Notes under the pieces: generated by a model | Databases searched by the model: none | What the model was told of the DNA's origin: nothing | What the model saw: the letters and a program-made list of their open reading frames with translations, nothing else | In this document: positions 1 through 6,988 of the stretch, piece by piece | Layout of the letters: the number at the start of each line of letters is the position of its first letter | How positions within the stretch are numbered: position 1 is the stretch's first letter | Translations under genes and position numbers: made by a program | Assembly (NCBI GenBank): GCA_002479455.1 | Contig: DLNB01000005.1 | Coordinates: forward strand, 1 to 64,000 | Direction: 5' to 3' | DNA length: 64,000 bases | Source of the DNA: Acetothermia bacterium UBA7521 | GTDB taxonomy: Bacteria > Bipolaricaulota > Bipolaricaulia > Bipolaricaulales > Bipolaricaulaceae

Positions 1-1654
1 CGCCCATCCCGCCGCCGGAGAACCCCCGCCCGCCGAATCCTGAGCCGCCGCTCCACCCTCCGCCGCTCCGCGTCTGCCGTGGGGCCGTGGTGGCCGCGGT
101 GTAGGCGCTGTTCTGAAGCGTCACCAGGCGCATCCCAAACCAGTACGGGGCGAACGTGGGGAACCGGCCTTGGTACCAGTCCGGTGCTTTGGCCAGGAGA
201 CCGTCGAACTTCTTCGTCCACAGCTCGGTGAGGCCGAGGGCCATCGCGTAGGGAAGGAGTTCGTCGAAGTGCTTCTCTCTCGCCGCGAACTCGATCCGGT
301 CCACTTCGGCACGGCGGATGTACTCCTGCAGCCCGAGCACGAGACGCAGCTCCTCGATCCCCTTCCCGCTCCGCTTGGGCATGAACGGGGCGAAGCCAAT
401 CACGATGAGTCCGGAGACGCCGAGGGTGAGGCCGAGGTACAGGGACTGGGTGAAGTAGGCGAGGAACCCAGCCAGGACGATGAACCCGATGCCGAGCCCG
501 TAGTAGGCGCCACGCACGTGATCGGGGTTTCCCACGTAGTAGCCATCCTCGCTGAGGTCCATGTACAGGCGGGCCTTGAGCCCGGGCATCTTGTCGTACA
601 GCTTGTACTTGAGGTCGGAGATCTTCCGGCTTTCCGCTCCGCCCAAGAGGGCCTCGCGCAGGGCTTTCTCATAGGGGGTCAGCGGCGTCTTGCTCTCTGC
701 CGCTACGAGCTCGAAGTCATCCGGCTCGCGGGCCTTGTCGTCCGTCCAGATCTCGCGGATCACGAGATGGCCCTTCGTGGCGAGAGAGAGGATCCCCGCC
801 GCGAAGTCCCGGGGATCGGCGCGGTTGTCGAGGAGCACGCCCGCCTCGGCCGGCCCCAATCCTTCGATTGGCTTGTACTCCGGGGCGACCGACCCCACCT
901 TCGGGTCGCGCCCCCGCTTCCACCACAGGACGAACATCCCGGCGAAGACGAGGATCGGGATCCCCGCATAGAGGTTGTCCTGGAGGAACCACAGGAACCC
1001 CTGCCATGCCCCGGGGAGAACGACCGCTCCCTCGGGGACCCGCACCACGACCGTGATCCCTTCCCGCGGCCGCAGCCCCGCTGTCTCGCCCACAAGCAGG
1101 CCGTCCTCCCACACCAGGTCCAGAGGATCCGTGGACCCGTACGGCCCGCGGAACCCCAGGGCCCGCACATCGGTCGGGGCGACCCCTGGGGGAACCAGGA
1201 TCTCGACCCGGGCCCGGCTGATCGGCATCGCCCAGTCCGTTCCGATGGCGTTCCAGTAGAGCTCAACCTCCCCCTCGTACCGGCGCAGGGCCCGCAGCAC
1301 CCGGTAGCGGACCGTGTACGTCACCAGACCCGTCACCGTGCGGTCGGGATCGCCGATCTGGAGGACGAGGTTCCGCCCCTCCGTGTACTGCCGGTACGGG
1401 ACGGAGCCGCCGTTCGCCAGGACCTCGTCCACTGTCACCCGCAGCCGGTACGTCTCCCCGGTGGGGAGGCGGTACGAGATCGGGATCTCCCGGAAGATTC
1501 CGTGGCGGGAGGAGGTGAAGAACACCCCGATGTCCTCGTCTACCGTCACCGCCCCGTCCGCGCCGATCTCGGCCCGCACGAGATAGTCGCGGATCTCCTG
1601 CCCAACGCCGAGGACAGACCACAGAAGCGCGAGGACGAGGGCGAGCCGCTTCAT
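1..1654 (-). CDS. DUF2207 family membrane protein (3' end beyond window)
   Basis: Reads from an ATG that overlaps the lemA stop (ATGA) and stays open to the window edge, about 551 residues. A signal peptide (residues 1-17) is followed by a beta-rich extracellular domain typical of DUF2207, with EDIGVFFTSSRHGIFREIP near residue 40. A membrane segment follows at about residue 225, then a soluble domain, two more helices near 400-440, and a C-terminal tail rich in Gly and Ser. The family is common next to LemA and its function is unknown; an envelope or secretion-associated role is inferred from the topology. The opposite strand also stays open over most of this gene, but only this frame gives a coherent family protein. 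The true C-terminus probably lies a few residues beyond base 1. Confidence 0.85.
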   Translation of the reverse strand, partial: MKRLALVLALLWSVLGVGQEIRDYLVRAEIGADGAVTVDEDIGVFFTSSRHGIFREIPISYRLPTGETYRLRVTVDEVLANGGSVPYRQYTEGRNLVLQIGDPDRTVTGLVTYTVRYRVLRALRRYEGEVELYWNAIGTDWAMPISRARVEILVPPGVAPTDVRALGFRGPYGSTDPLDLVWEDGLLVGETAGLRPREGITVVVRVPEGAVVLPGAWQGFLWFLQDNLYAGIPILVFAGMFVLWWKRGRDPKVGSVAPEYKPIEGLGPAEAGVLLDNRADPRDFAAGILSLATKGHLVIREIWTDDKAREPDDFELVAAESKTPLTPYEKALREALLGGAESRKISDLKYKLYDKMPGLKARLYMDLSEDGYYVGNPDHVRGAYYGLGIGFIVLAGFLAYFTQSLYLGLTLGVSGLIVIGFAPFMPKRSGKGIEELRLVLGLQEYIRRAEVDRIEFAAREKHFDELLPYAMALGLTELWTKKFDGLLAKAPDWYQGRFPTFAPYWFGMRLVTLQNSAYTAATTAPRQTRSGGGWSGGSGFGGRGFSGGGMG

Positions 1655-2208
1655 CGGCTGAAGTCCACCTTCGGGGGTTCGCCCATCGTCTCCGAGGGGA
1701 GCATGTAGAACTCCCGTTCCCGAACCCCGAACAGGTTCGCGATCAGGTTCTGGGGGAACACCTTGATCGCCGTGTTCAGATCCCGCACCACCGCGTTGTA
1801 GTACCGCCGCGAGCGGGCGATCTCCTCTTCTAGCCCCTCGAGCGATCTCTGGAGCGAGGTGAAGTTCTCGTTCGCCTTCAGCTGAGGGTAGTTCTCGACC
1901 ACGGCGAACAGGGACTTCAGCGTCCCGGCGAGGACGTTATCCGCCTCCGCCTGTTCCTTCGGCGTCCGCGCCTTCATCGAGGCCGAGCGGGCCTCGGTGA
2001 CCCGCTCGAACACTTCCCGCTCGTGGGTGGCGTACCCCTTCACCGTCTCCACGAGGTTCGGGATGAGGTCGAATCGCTTGCGCAATAGGGTGTCGATCCC
2101 CCTCCACGCTTCTTCAGCCCGCACCCCGAGCCGGACGAGCTTGTTGTACGTCCCCGCGATCCACAGGAACAGGAGTACGAAGACCCCTAGGATGATCCAT
2201 CCAATCAT
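1651..2208 (-). CDS. lemA: LemA family protein
   Basis: 185-residue LemA protein. An N-terminal membrane helix (residues 2-20, MIGWIILGVFVLLFLWI) is followed by the helical LemA domain, with the family pattern YNKLVRL, RKRFDLIPNLVETVKGYA and the C-terminal NLFGVREREFY. The start was chosen at the ATG with GAGGAGG upstream; an in-frame ATG further 5' has no support. The gene overlaps the DUF2207 gene by 4 nt, so the two are probably co-translated. LemA proteins are membrane-anchored helical bundles with no agreed biochemical role. Assignment to the family is secure. Confidence 0.93.
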   Translation of the reverse strand: MIGWIILGVFVLLFLWIAGTYNKLVRLGVRAEEAWRGIDTLLRKRFDLIPNLVETVKGYATHEREVFERVTEARSASMKARTPKEQAEADNVLAGTLKSLFAVVENYPQLKANENFTSLQRSLEGLEEEIARSRRYYNAVVRDLNTAIKVFPQNLIANLFGVREREFYMLPSETMGEPPKVDFSR

Positions 2209-2283
2209 GGCTGCCTCCTCAGAGTGCATTCTAGTCGAACCGCCCCTGCCCGGCGAACCGTGGCCGCGCCGGTCGGGACCGGC

Positions 2284-2289
2284 TAGACT
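2284..2289 (+). promoter_or_regulatory. -10 box (TAGACT) 8 nt before the transaldolase ATG
   Basis: TAGACT ends 8 nt upstream of the ATG and no Shine-Dalgarno sequence lies in front of it, so a transcript starting at the usual distance would begin at or within 1-2 nt of the start codon (leaderless). The -35 region (TGGCCG, 17 nt upstream) is weak. Confidence 0.45.
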
Positions 2290-2297
2290 CAACGGCA

Positions 2298-2939
2298 ATG
2301 AAGCTCTACCTCGATACAGCGAACGTGGCGGAGATCCGCGAACTCGCCTGGCTCGTGGATGGGGTGACGACCAATCCGTCCCTTGTTGCCAAGGAGAAGC
2401 GGCCGTTCCACGACGTCCTGCGCGAGATCTGCGTGCTCGTGAAGGGGCCTGTGTCGGCGGAGGTCGTGGCCCTCGACCGGGACGGGATGGCGCGCGAGGC
2501 GCGTGATCTGGCTCAGGTCGCCGCGAACGTGGTGGTCAAGATCCCGATGACCGAGCCCGGGATGCAAGCGGTCCAGACCCTGTCGCGGGAGGGGATCCAT
2601 ACCAACGTGACCCTCGTCTTCTCCGCGAACCAGGCCCTGCTGGCGGCCACGTGCGGGGCGACCTACGTCTCCCCGTTTGTGGGAAGGATCGACGACGCCG
2701 GCGGCGATGGGATGGCGCTTGTGGAAGAGATCCTGACCGTGTACGGCCTGTACGACTTGCTCACCGAGGTCATCGTAGCCAGCGTGCGCCATCCCGGGCA
2801 CGTGCTCCAGGCCGCCCTTCTCGGCGCGCATGTCGCCACCGTGCCCTACGATGTCTTGAAGAAGTTGTTCGGGCATCCCCTCACCGACGCGGGGATCGCC
2901 CGGTTCCTCAAGGATTGGCAGCAGGTTCCGCAAGGCTAG
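2298..2939 (+). CDS. fsa: Fructose-6-phosphate aldolase / short transaldolase
   Basis: 213 residues, the usual size for the TalC/Fsa-type small transaldolases. The N-terminus [13 protein letters not shown] and the stretch [12 protein letters not shown] are signatures of the family, and the Schiff-base lysine is K81 in VVVKIPMT. The enzyme acts on cytosolic sugar phosphates, either as dihydroxyacetone transferase (transaldolase, non-oxidative pentose phosphate pathway) or as fructose-6-phosphate aldolase; sequence alone does not separate these. It is divergent from lemA and seems to be a single-gene transcript. There is no Shine-Dalgarno sequence, but a -10 box lies very close to the ATG, consistent with leaderless translation. 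CCCGTGCACGGG just after the stop could act as a terminator stem. Confidence 0.92.
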   Translation: MKLYLDTANVAEIRELAWLVDGVTTNPSLVAKEKRPFHDVLREICVLVKGPVSAEVVALDRDGMAREARDLAQVAANVVVKIPMTEPGMQAVQTLSREGIHTNVTLVFSANQALLAATCGATYVSPFVGRIDDAGGDGMALVEEILTVYGLYDLLTEVIVASVRHPGHVLQAALLGAHVATVPYDVLKKLFGHPLTDAGIARFLKDWQQVPQG

Positions 2940-2941
2940 CG

Positions 2942-3020
2942 CCCGTGCACGGGTGGTCCGCGGAGCCTGCGGCCACCTGCCTGCCCTGCCTGCAGCAGGC
3001 AGGCAGGCGGCAGGCAGGCG
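2942..3020. repeat. Palindromic CCTGCC/GGCAGG repeat in the intergenic gap
   Basis: After the transaldolase stop there is a perfect 12-nt palindrome (CCCGTGCACGGG, 2942-2953). Then comes a large imperfect inverted repeat at 2976-3020: CCTGCCTGCCCTGCCTGC on the left and several GCAGGCAG units on the right, able to fold into a long hairpin. Tandem CCTG/CAGG palindromes of this kind occur as dispersed elements in many uncultured genomes. No gene was seen between 2940 and 3319. Confidence 0.6.
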
Positions 3021-3093
3021 CGGAGAGGATCGGATCGCCGCCATACCATCCAGTCAGCGGCATCGAGAACAGCTGGCCGACCCAAAGGTCCAC

Positions 3094-3276
3094 CCCAACG
3101 GACACCACGGCCACAAAGGAGAGAGCAGGACCAGCCGCTCGGGGGCTGGTCTAGAAACAGAAGACCCCTTGGTGTTCTTCGTGCCCGTTGTGGTAGAGGG
3201 GTTTGTCTCCGTTCTCTCCATCTTGGTGGTGCAGTCTGGGGTTCCCTCTGCGCTCTCGGCGGCCTCTGCGGTAAGA
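3094..3276. repeat. Relic of a GxxExxY-associated dispersed repeat
   Basis: Two oppositely oriented blocks of the repeat that usually precedes GxxExxY genes. On the plus strand near 3094 there is ACCACGGCCACAAAGGAG. On the minus strand from 3276 there is ACCGCAGAGG, GAGCGCAGAGG, and further in CACGAAGAACACCAAGG. No GxxExxY gene lies between them. The same CGCAGAGG / CCGAGCGCGCAGAGG pattern occurs at the junction of the nitrilase-GxxExxY fusion at about 25.7 kb. No convincing gene is present in this stretch. Confidence 0.5.
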
Positions 3277-3319
3277 TGGGCCGGCACGTAGAGCGAACCC
3301 AAACATCAGGAGGAGACGG

Positions 3320-3568
3320 ATGAAGCTTCCCCCCAAGCCACAGGAGAAGGTGCTCACCCGCGAGGGGTACGAGCGGTTCAAGAAGGAACTCGACGAGCTG
3401 GTGCGCGTACGCCGGGCCAAGGTCATCGAGCGGCTGCGGGCGGCGCGCGAGCTGGGTGACCTCCGGGAGAACTCGGAGTACCACGCGGCGAAGGAAGAGC
3501 AAGGGGTCGTTGAAAGCCGAATCGCGGAGCTAGAACGCCTCCTCCGCGGGGTGCGCATCATCGAGTAG
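3320..3568 (+). CDS. Stand-alone GreA N-terminal (coiled-coil) domain protein
   Basis: 82 residues that match the N-terminal half of transcript cleavage factor GreA end to end (full GreA is about 158). The coiled-coil tip motif GDLRENSEYHAAKEEQG is intact, including the acidic tip residues D47 and E50 that in GreA enter the RNA polymerase secondary channel and hold the catalytic Mg2+. The protein stops at RGVRIIE, exactly where the FKBP-like C-terminal domain would begin. The following 70 nt contain no continuation in any frame. GGAGGAG precedes the ATG. It may be a minimal anti-backtracking or secondary-channel regulator, or the remnant of a truncated gene; the intact tip argues for function. 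Confidence 0.85.
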   Translation: MKLPPKPQEKVLTREGYERFKKELDELVRVRRAKVIERLRAARELGDLRENSEYHAAKEEQGVVESRIAELERLLRGVRIIE

Positions 3569-3639
3569 GATGCGTCGAACGGAAGGGGCCGCAGTTCCGT
3601 GCGATCCCAAGTTCGCTTGAGTAGACAGAGGATCAGATC

Positions 3640-4533
3640 ATGAACAGATCTCATTTGGATGCCCCGCTCATCCTCGCCATCGCGGCGATGCTTCTCATGT
3701 GGGCGTCGGCGTTCGCCGCGATCCGCAGCGCTTTGGACGTCTTCCCGCCAGGAGAGCTTGCCCTGCTGCGGTTCCTCGTCGCCTCGATCATGCTTGGGGC
3801 GATCAGCCTCACCCGCCGCAGCCCGCTCCCCCAACGACGCGATGTGTCGGTGCTCCTGTTGCTGGGGGCGTTGGGGATCACGATCTACCACCTCGCCTTA
3901 AACTACGGAGAGCAGACCGTGACCGCAGGGGCGGCGAGCCTTCTCATCGCCTCGGCCCCGATGTTCACCGCCCTCCTCGCCCGGCTCGTCCTCCGCGAGG
4001 ACTTGGGCCGAGCGGGCTGGCTGGGGATCGTGATCGGCTTTGCCGGGGTAGCCCTGATCACCCTTGGGGAAGGAGAGGCGTTCCGCGTCGAACCCGGGGC
4101 GCTCGTCATCCTTCTGGCTGCCGTGTCGGCGAGCCTGTACAGCGTCCTGCAGAAGAAGCACGTCGGCCGCTACCCCCCGCTCGCGTTCACGACCTACGTC
4201 GTGTGGGCAGGGACGATCCCGATGCTCGTCTTCCTCCCCGGACTCCTCGCCACCCTCCGCACCGCCTCGTGGTCGGCGGTCCTGGCCGTGGCCTACCTCG
4301 GAGCGTTTCCCGGCGGGTTGGCCTATGTCCTGTGGGTGTACGGACTCACGCGGCTTCCCGCCTCAAACCTGTCGAGCTTTCTCTACCTGAGCCCCGTCCT
4401 GGCGATCGGGATCGCCTGGGTCTGGCTGCGCGAGATCCCGACCTGGCTTTCCCTGATCGGCGGGTCGATCACGATCGCGGGCGTCGCGCTCGCCAACCTC
4501 CGGCGACGACCGGCGCATCGGCCGTCAGCCTGA
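3640..4533 (+). CDS. EamA-family (DMT superfamily) transporter
   Basis: 297 residues with ten predicted membrane helices in two EamA repeats of five (about 12-140 and 155-288). The typical motif near the end of repeat 1 is QTVTAGAASLLIASAPMFTAL. Such proteins export or import amino acids, metabolites or drugs across the inner membrane; the substrate cannot be read from sequence. The gene follows the GreA-like gene by 71 nt on the same strand, without obvious coupling. The 3' end lies in a 9-bp hairpin that faces the convergent nuclease gene. Confidence 0.88.
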   Translation: MNRSHLDAPLILAIAAMLLMWASAFAAIRSALDVFPPGELALLRFLVASIMLGAISLTRRSPLPQRRDVSVLLLLGALGITIYHLALNYGEQTVTAGAASLLIASAPMFTALLARLVLREDLGRAGWLGIVIGFAGVALITLGEGEAFRVEPGALVILLAAVSASLYSVLQKKHVGRYPPLAFTTYVVWAGTIPMLVFLPGLLATLRTASWSAVLAVAYLGAFPGGLAYVLWVYGLTRLPASNLSSFLYLSPVLAIGIAWVWLREIPTWLSLIGGSITIAGVALANLRRRPAHRPSA

Positions 4534-4539
4534 CGGCCG
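4519..4539. terminator. Hairpin at the 3' end of the EamA gene
   Basis: Perfect 9-bp stem CGGCCGTCA / TGACGGCCG with a 3-nt loop spans the stop codon. It lies between convergent genes but has no T-tract, so termination is only suggested. Confidence 0.4.
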
Positions 4540-4584
4540 GCGCCTGAGCGAAGTTGTGCGAGCACCACGGCCCTTGCTCTTAGC

Positions 4585-5988
4585 TCACTCCCTAGCCTCA
4601 GCACGCACAGCTACTATCGCCCCAGGCGGAGTCGCCCCTTCGGGCCAAGCGCTCAGGGTGATTGTGTTCGCTAAGCGGGCGTTGCCGGCTTCGAGAGCGA
4701 GTAACCAGACCCGGCCCGCGGCCTCGGCATCGGGTTGGGCCCGATGCTCTTGGACCATGGACAGTCCCAGCCAGTAGCGAAGGAAGGAGAGCGAGTAGCT
4801 TGCCAGGCCTGGCCAGGCATACCTCGCCGCTTCCAGGGTATCCAACCATGAGACATCCGTGACCGTGAGATCCATGCGAAGAGCCGCTGCCTCCAAGAAG
4901 CCGCGGTCGAACGCAGCGTTGTGCGCGACCACGGTCCGTCCAGAGAGCGCGGCAAGCACACCCGGTAGGACGTCCTCGATCGGCGGTGCGAACGCCACAT
5001 CATCAGGGGAGATACCGGTTAGCTCCGTGATTCTGAGGGGAATCGCTTGTTGGGGGCGGACCAAAGAAGAGAAGCTTTCCACGATCGTGTCCTTCTCGAA
5101 TCTGACCCAAGCTACTTCGATGATCTCGTGTTCGGCGGGGTTCAACCCTGTCGTTTCCAGGTCGAGGGCCACGAACTCCGTCCCCACCGGGAGTACCACG
5201 TCAAGGTGTAGTTGGACCTCCTCTCCTGGCGCAATCAGCAGCCTGTCGGTGCTCAACGTGGACCGCCAGCCCATGTCATCCTCTACAACGATCGAGAAAA
5301 GGGCGTTCTCGGTACCCTTGTTCCTGAATGTGATTGTGTAAGGAATGGTCTCCCCGAACGCCGCACTGGCTGCCTCGGGGGTAGCCGTCATCACCAAGGC
5401 GTTGCGGGAGCTACGAGGGGTGGCAACGGTCTGAATCACGAAATCTGCGCTGTTGTCATCCGTGTCCTGACACAGAGCGAACTTCTCGGGCACGAACCTG
5501 CGGGCGATGCTCTGGCCTTGCCCGGCAACCGGGGCGGGGTTCCCTTCTCGAAGGACGGCCTCTTTGCCCCAGCCCACCGCATCCACGAGAGTCCCGGCAG
5601 AGGGAGGCCCGCGGAAGACGGCCACAGCTCCAGACGTGTCGCTTAGCTGACCACTTGCGTAACCTATGCTCCAGTCCGCGGCTAAGCCCAATACCCCGGA
5701 GACCTGGATGAGATAGAAGCCGCCTGGGGCGATTCTCGCTCCCGCTGGAAACTCCCTCCTGCGGTACGGATTGTCCCAGGAGTCTCGCGTTGTGGGGAAG
5801 TAGCACCAGTACCAGCCCGTAAGATCAACGACGCGATCAGTGGGGTTGTAGATCTCCACGAACTCCTCGCCTCGTACCTGCACCTGGCTGATGACCGGGT
5901 GAGAAGGACGATGCTCACCTTGTACCGGCACGACAGCGGACGCCAACGCAAGAAACACCAGAGCAAACACGATTCGCCAGTTGTTCAT
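4585..5988 (-). CDS. Exported lamin-tail domain / DEDDh exonuclease fusion
   Basis: 467 residues. A signal peptide (1-24) is followed by a lamin-tail (LTD) domain (about 29-195; VEIYNPTDRVVDLTGWYW). Next comes a short Ig-like segment (about 200-268; FGETIPYTITFRNKGTENA), then a complete DnaQ/PolC-epsilon type 3'-5' exonuclease domain (about 270-440). All DEDDh catalytic residues are present: D276 and E278 (ALDLETTG), D361 (AHNAAFDRGF), H415 and D420 (HRAQPD). GAGGAGG precedes the chosen ATG. LTD domains occur in secreted nucleases and surface proteins, whereas DEDDh exonucleases are normally cytoplasmic proofreaders, so an exported version joined to LTD is unusual. The likely role is degrading extracellular or periplasmic DNA/RNA from 3' ends. 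The frame is continuous, so it is not an obvious assembly artefact. Confidence 0.85.
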   Translation of the reverse strand: MNNWRIVFALVFLALASAVVPVQGEHRPSHPVISQVQVRGEEFVEIYNPTDRVVDLTGWYWCYFPTTRDSWDNPYRRREFPAGARIAPGGFYLIQVSGVLGLAADWSIGYASGQLSDTSGAVAVFRGPPSAGTLVDAVGWGKEAVLREGNPAPVAGQGQSIARRFVPEKFALCQDTDDNSADFVIQTVATPRSSRNALVMTATPEAASAAFGETIPYTITFRNKGTENALFSIVVEDDMGWRSTLSTDRLLIAPGEEVQLHLDVVLPVGTEFVALDLETTGLNPAEHEIIEVAWVRFEKDTIVESFSSLVRPQQAIPLRITELTGISPDDVAFAPPIEDVLPGVLAALSGRTVVAHNAAFDRGFLEAAALRMDLTVTDVSWLDTLEAARYAWPGLASYSLSFLRYWLGLSMVQEHRAQPDAEAAGRVWLLALEAGNARLANTITLSAWPEGATPPGAIVAVRAEARE

Positions 5989-6143
5989 GCTTCCCTCCTC
6001 GTGCCTCTCCCAGGCCGTGAGTACAGTAAGGGGGGTACTGCGGCAAACGGAGTGGCGGGCGTCCATCCCGCCTGACTCTTGTCCCTCGGTTCTCCCCGGT
6101 TGCTGCGCCAACTCGCAGACCGAGCGGCAAGACCGCGGATGCC

Positions 6144-6671
6144 TTATCGCTTCTTCCCCCGGGAGATGTCAATGTCCCCCGGGCTGTACACGCGGAATCC
6201 GGAGACCCGCAGGAAGTCCCGGTCCGAAGTGGCGATCGCCTCGATCCCTTCCTGACGAGCCACCGCCGCGGTCACGGAGTCGTTCACCATCAGACCGTAG
6301 CTACTCCGGAATCGCCGGCCTGCAGCAAGGGTGCCGTCGTCAACAGAGATGACTCCCACCCCCATCCTCGGCACGATCTCTGCCTGTTCTTCAGATTGAG
6401 AGAGCTGCTTCACGACTTCCGGGTGTTCGCGGAGCTTCCGGGCTACGTTGCCAGGTGACACCAACCCCTTGAGGACGGCCTCCACCATCATCAACCGATG
6501 AAGCACCTCCAGGAGCACGTGCATTCCGGTGAGCCCCGTGATGCTCCCCTGTTCGCACCGCTTCAGGAACCATGAGCAATCCGCGGAAACGCCTGTGAAG
6601 TGGTACACGAAGACGTTCGCATCAACGAAGACCCGATCACCGTCAGGAATGTCGCTGAGTCTACGCGTCAA
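6144..6671 (-). CDS. vapC: PIN-domain ribonuclease toxin (VapC-like)
   Basis: 175 residues with a PIN fold. Acidic metal-binding residues are D17 (VFVDANVFVY), E55 (LLEVLHR), D131 (VNDSVTAAVA) and D150/D152 (ATSDRDF). PIN toxins are Mg2+-dependent endoribonucleases that cut tRNA or rRNA. The start overlaps the preceding RHH gene by 11 nt, the standard antitoxin-toxin arrangement. It is somewhat longer than the usual 130-150 residues because of an inserted helical region at about 60-100. Confidence 0.85.
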   Translation of the reverse strand: MTRRLSDIPDGDRVFVDANVFVYHFTGVSADCSWFLKRCEQGSITGLTGMHVLLEVLHRLMMVEAVLKGLVSPGNVARKLREHPEVVKQLSQSEEQAEIVPRMGVGVISVDDGTLAAGRRFRSSYGLMVNDSVTAAVARQEGIEAIATSDRDFLRVSGFRVYSPGDIDISRGKKR

Positions 6672-6891
6672 GGAACCCCTCTTCGTCCTCCATTATGCTG
6701 TGGACAAGTTCGGGCGAAGCCCTGAGCACGCCCCGTGAGCGGTCGGCCTGGGCGGTTGTCCTCTTGCGTTGGAGGTATTGGCGAAGGGCGTCCTCGAACA
6801 CCTGAGCGAGCTGAACGTCATCGCGAGCGGCAACGAGTTTCGCCTGGCGGAGAAGCTCCTCATCGATGACCGTCCCCACCTTCTTCTTCAT
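6661..6891 (-). CDS. vapB: Ribbon-helix-helix antitoxin (VapB-like)
   Basis: 76 residues. The N-terminal KKVGTVIDEELLRQAKLVAA looks like a ribbon-helix-helix DNA-binding segment, and the C-terminal half (SPELVHSIMEDEEGFLDA) is the likely toxin-binding tail. It ends inside the start of the PIN gene, so the two are translationally coupled. RHH antitoxins usually repress their own operon. The start is the ATG at the beginning of MKKKVGT; a strong promoter lies directly upstream. Confidence 0.8.
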   Translation of the reverse strand: MKKKVGTVIDEELLRQAKLVAARDDVQLAQVFEDALRQYLQRKRTTAQADRSRGVLRASPELVHSIMEDEEGFLDA

Positions 6892-6908
6892 CACGATCAC
6901 CCAACCCC

Positions 6909-6936
6909 ATGGTACGGATGAGCACCCAGATGTCAA
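6909..6936 (-). promoter_or_regulatory. Promoter of the vapBC operon
   Basis: Consensus -35 TTGACA (6931-6936), 16-nt spacer, -10 TACCAT (6909-6914), 17 nt before the antitoxin ATG. The match to the sigma-70 consensus is good, as expected for an autoregulated toxin-antitoxin operon. Confidence 0.65.
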
Positions 6937-6988
6937 GACCGATGGGCAGTTATCTAGATGGACCTGGGCTGTGCGTGTGCTTCGGCGT

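Noticed and set aside
170..1708. Long open frame (512 codons) on the plus strand
   Set aside because: It lies antisense to the DUF2207 gene and the end of lemA, has the Arg/Pro/His/Glu-rich composition of a shadow frame and no domain; the minus-strand frame gives a coherent DUF2207 protein.
2976..3020. CRISPR-like repeats
   Set aside because: The GCAGG units form one palindrome without regular spacers, and no cas gene is in the window.
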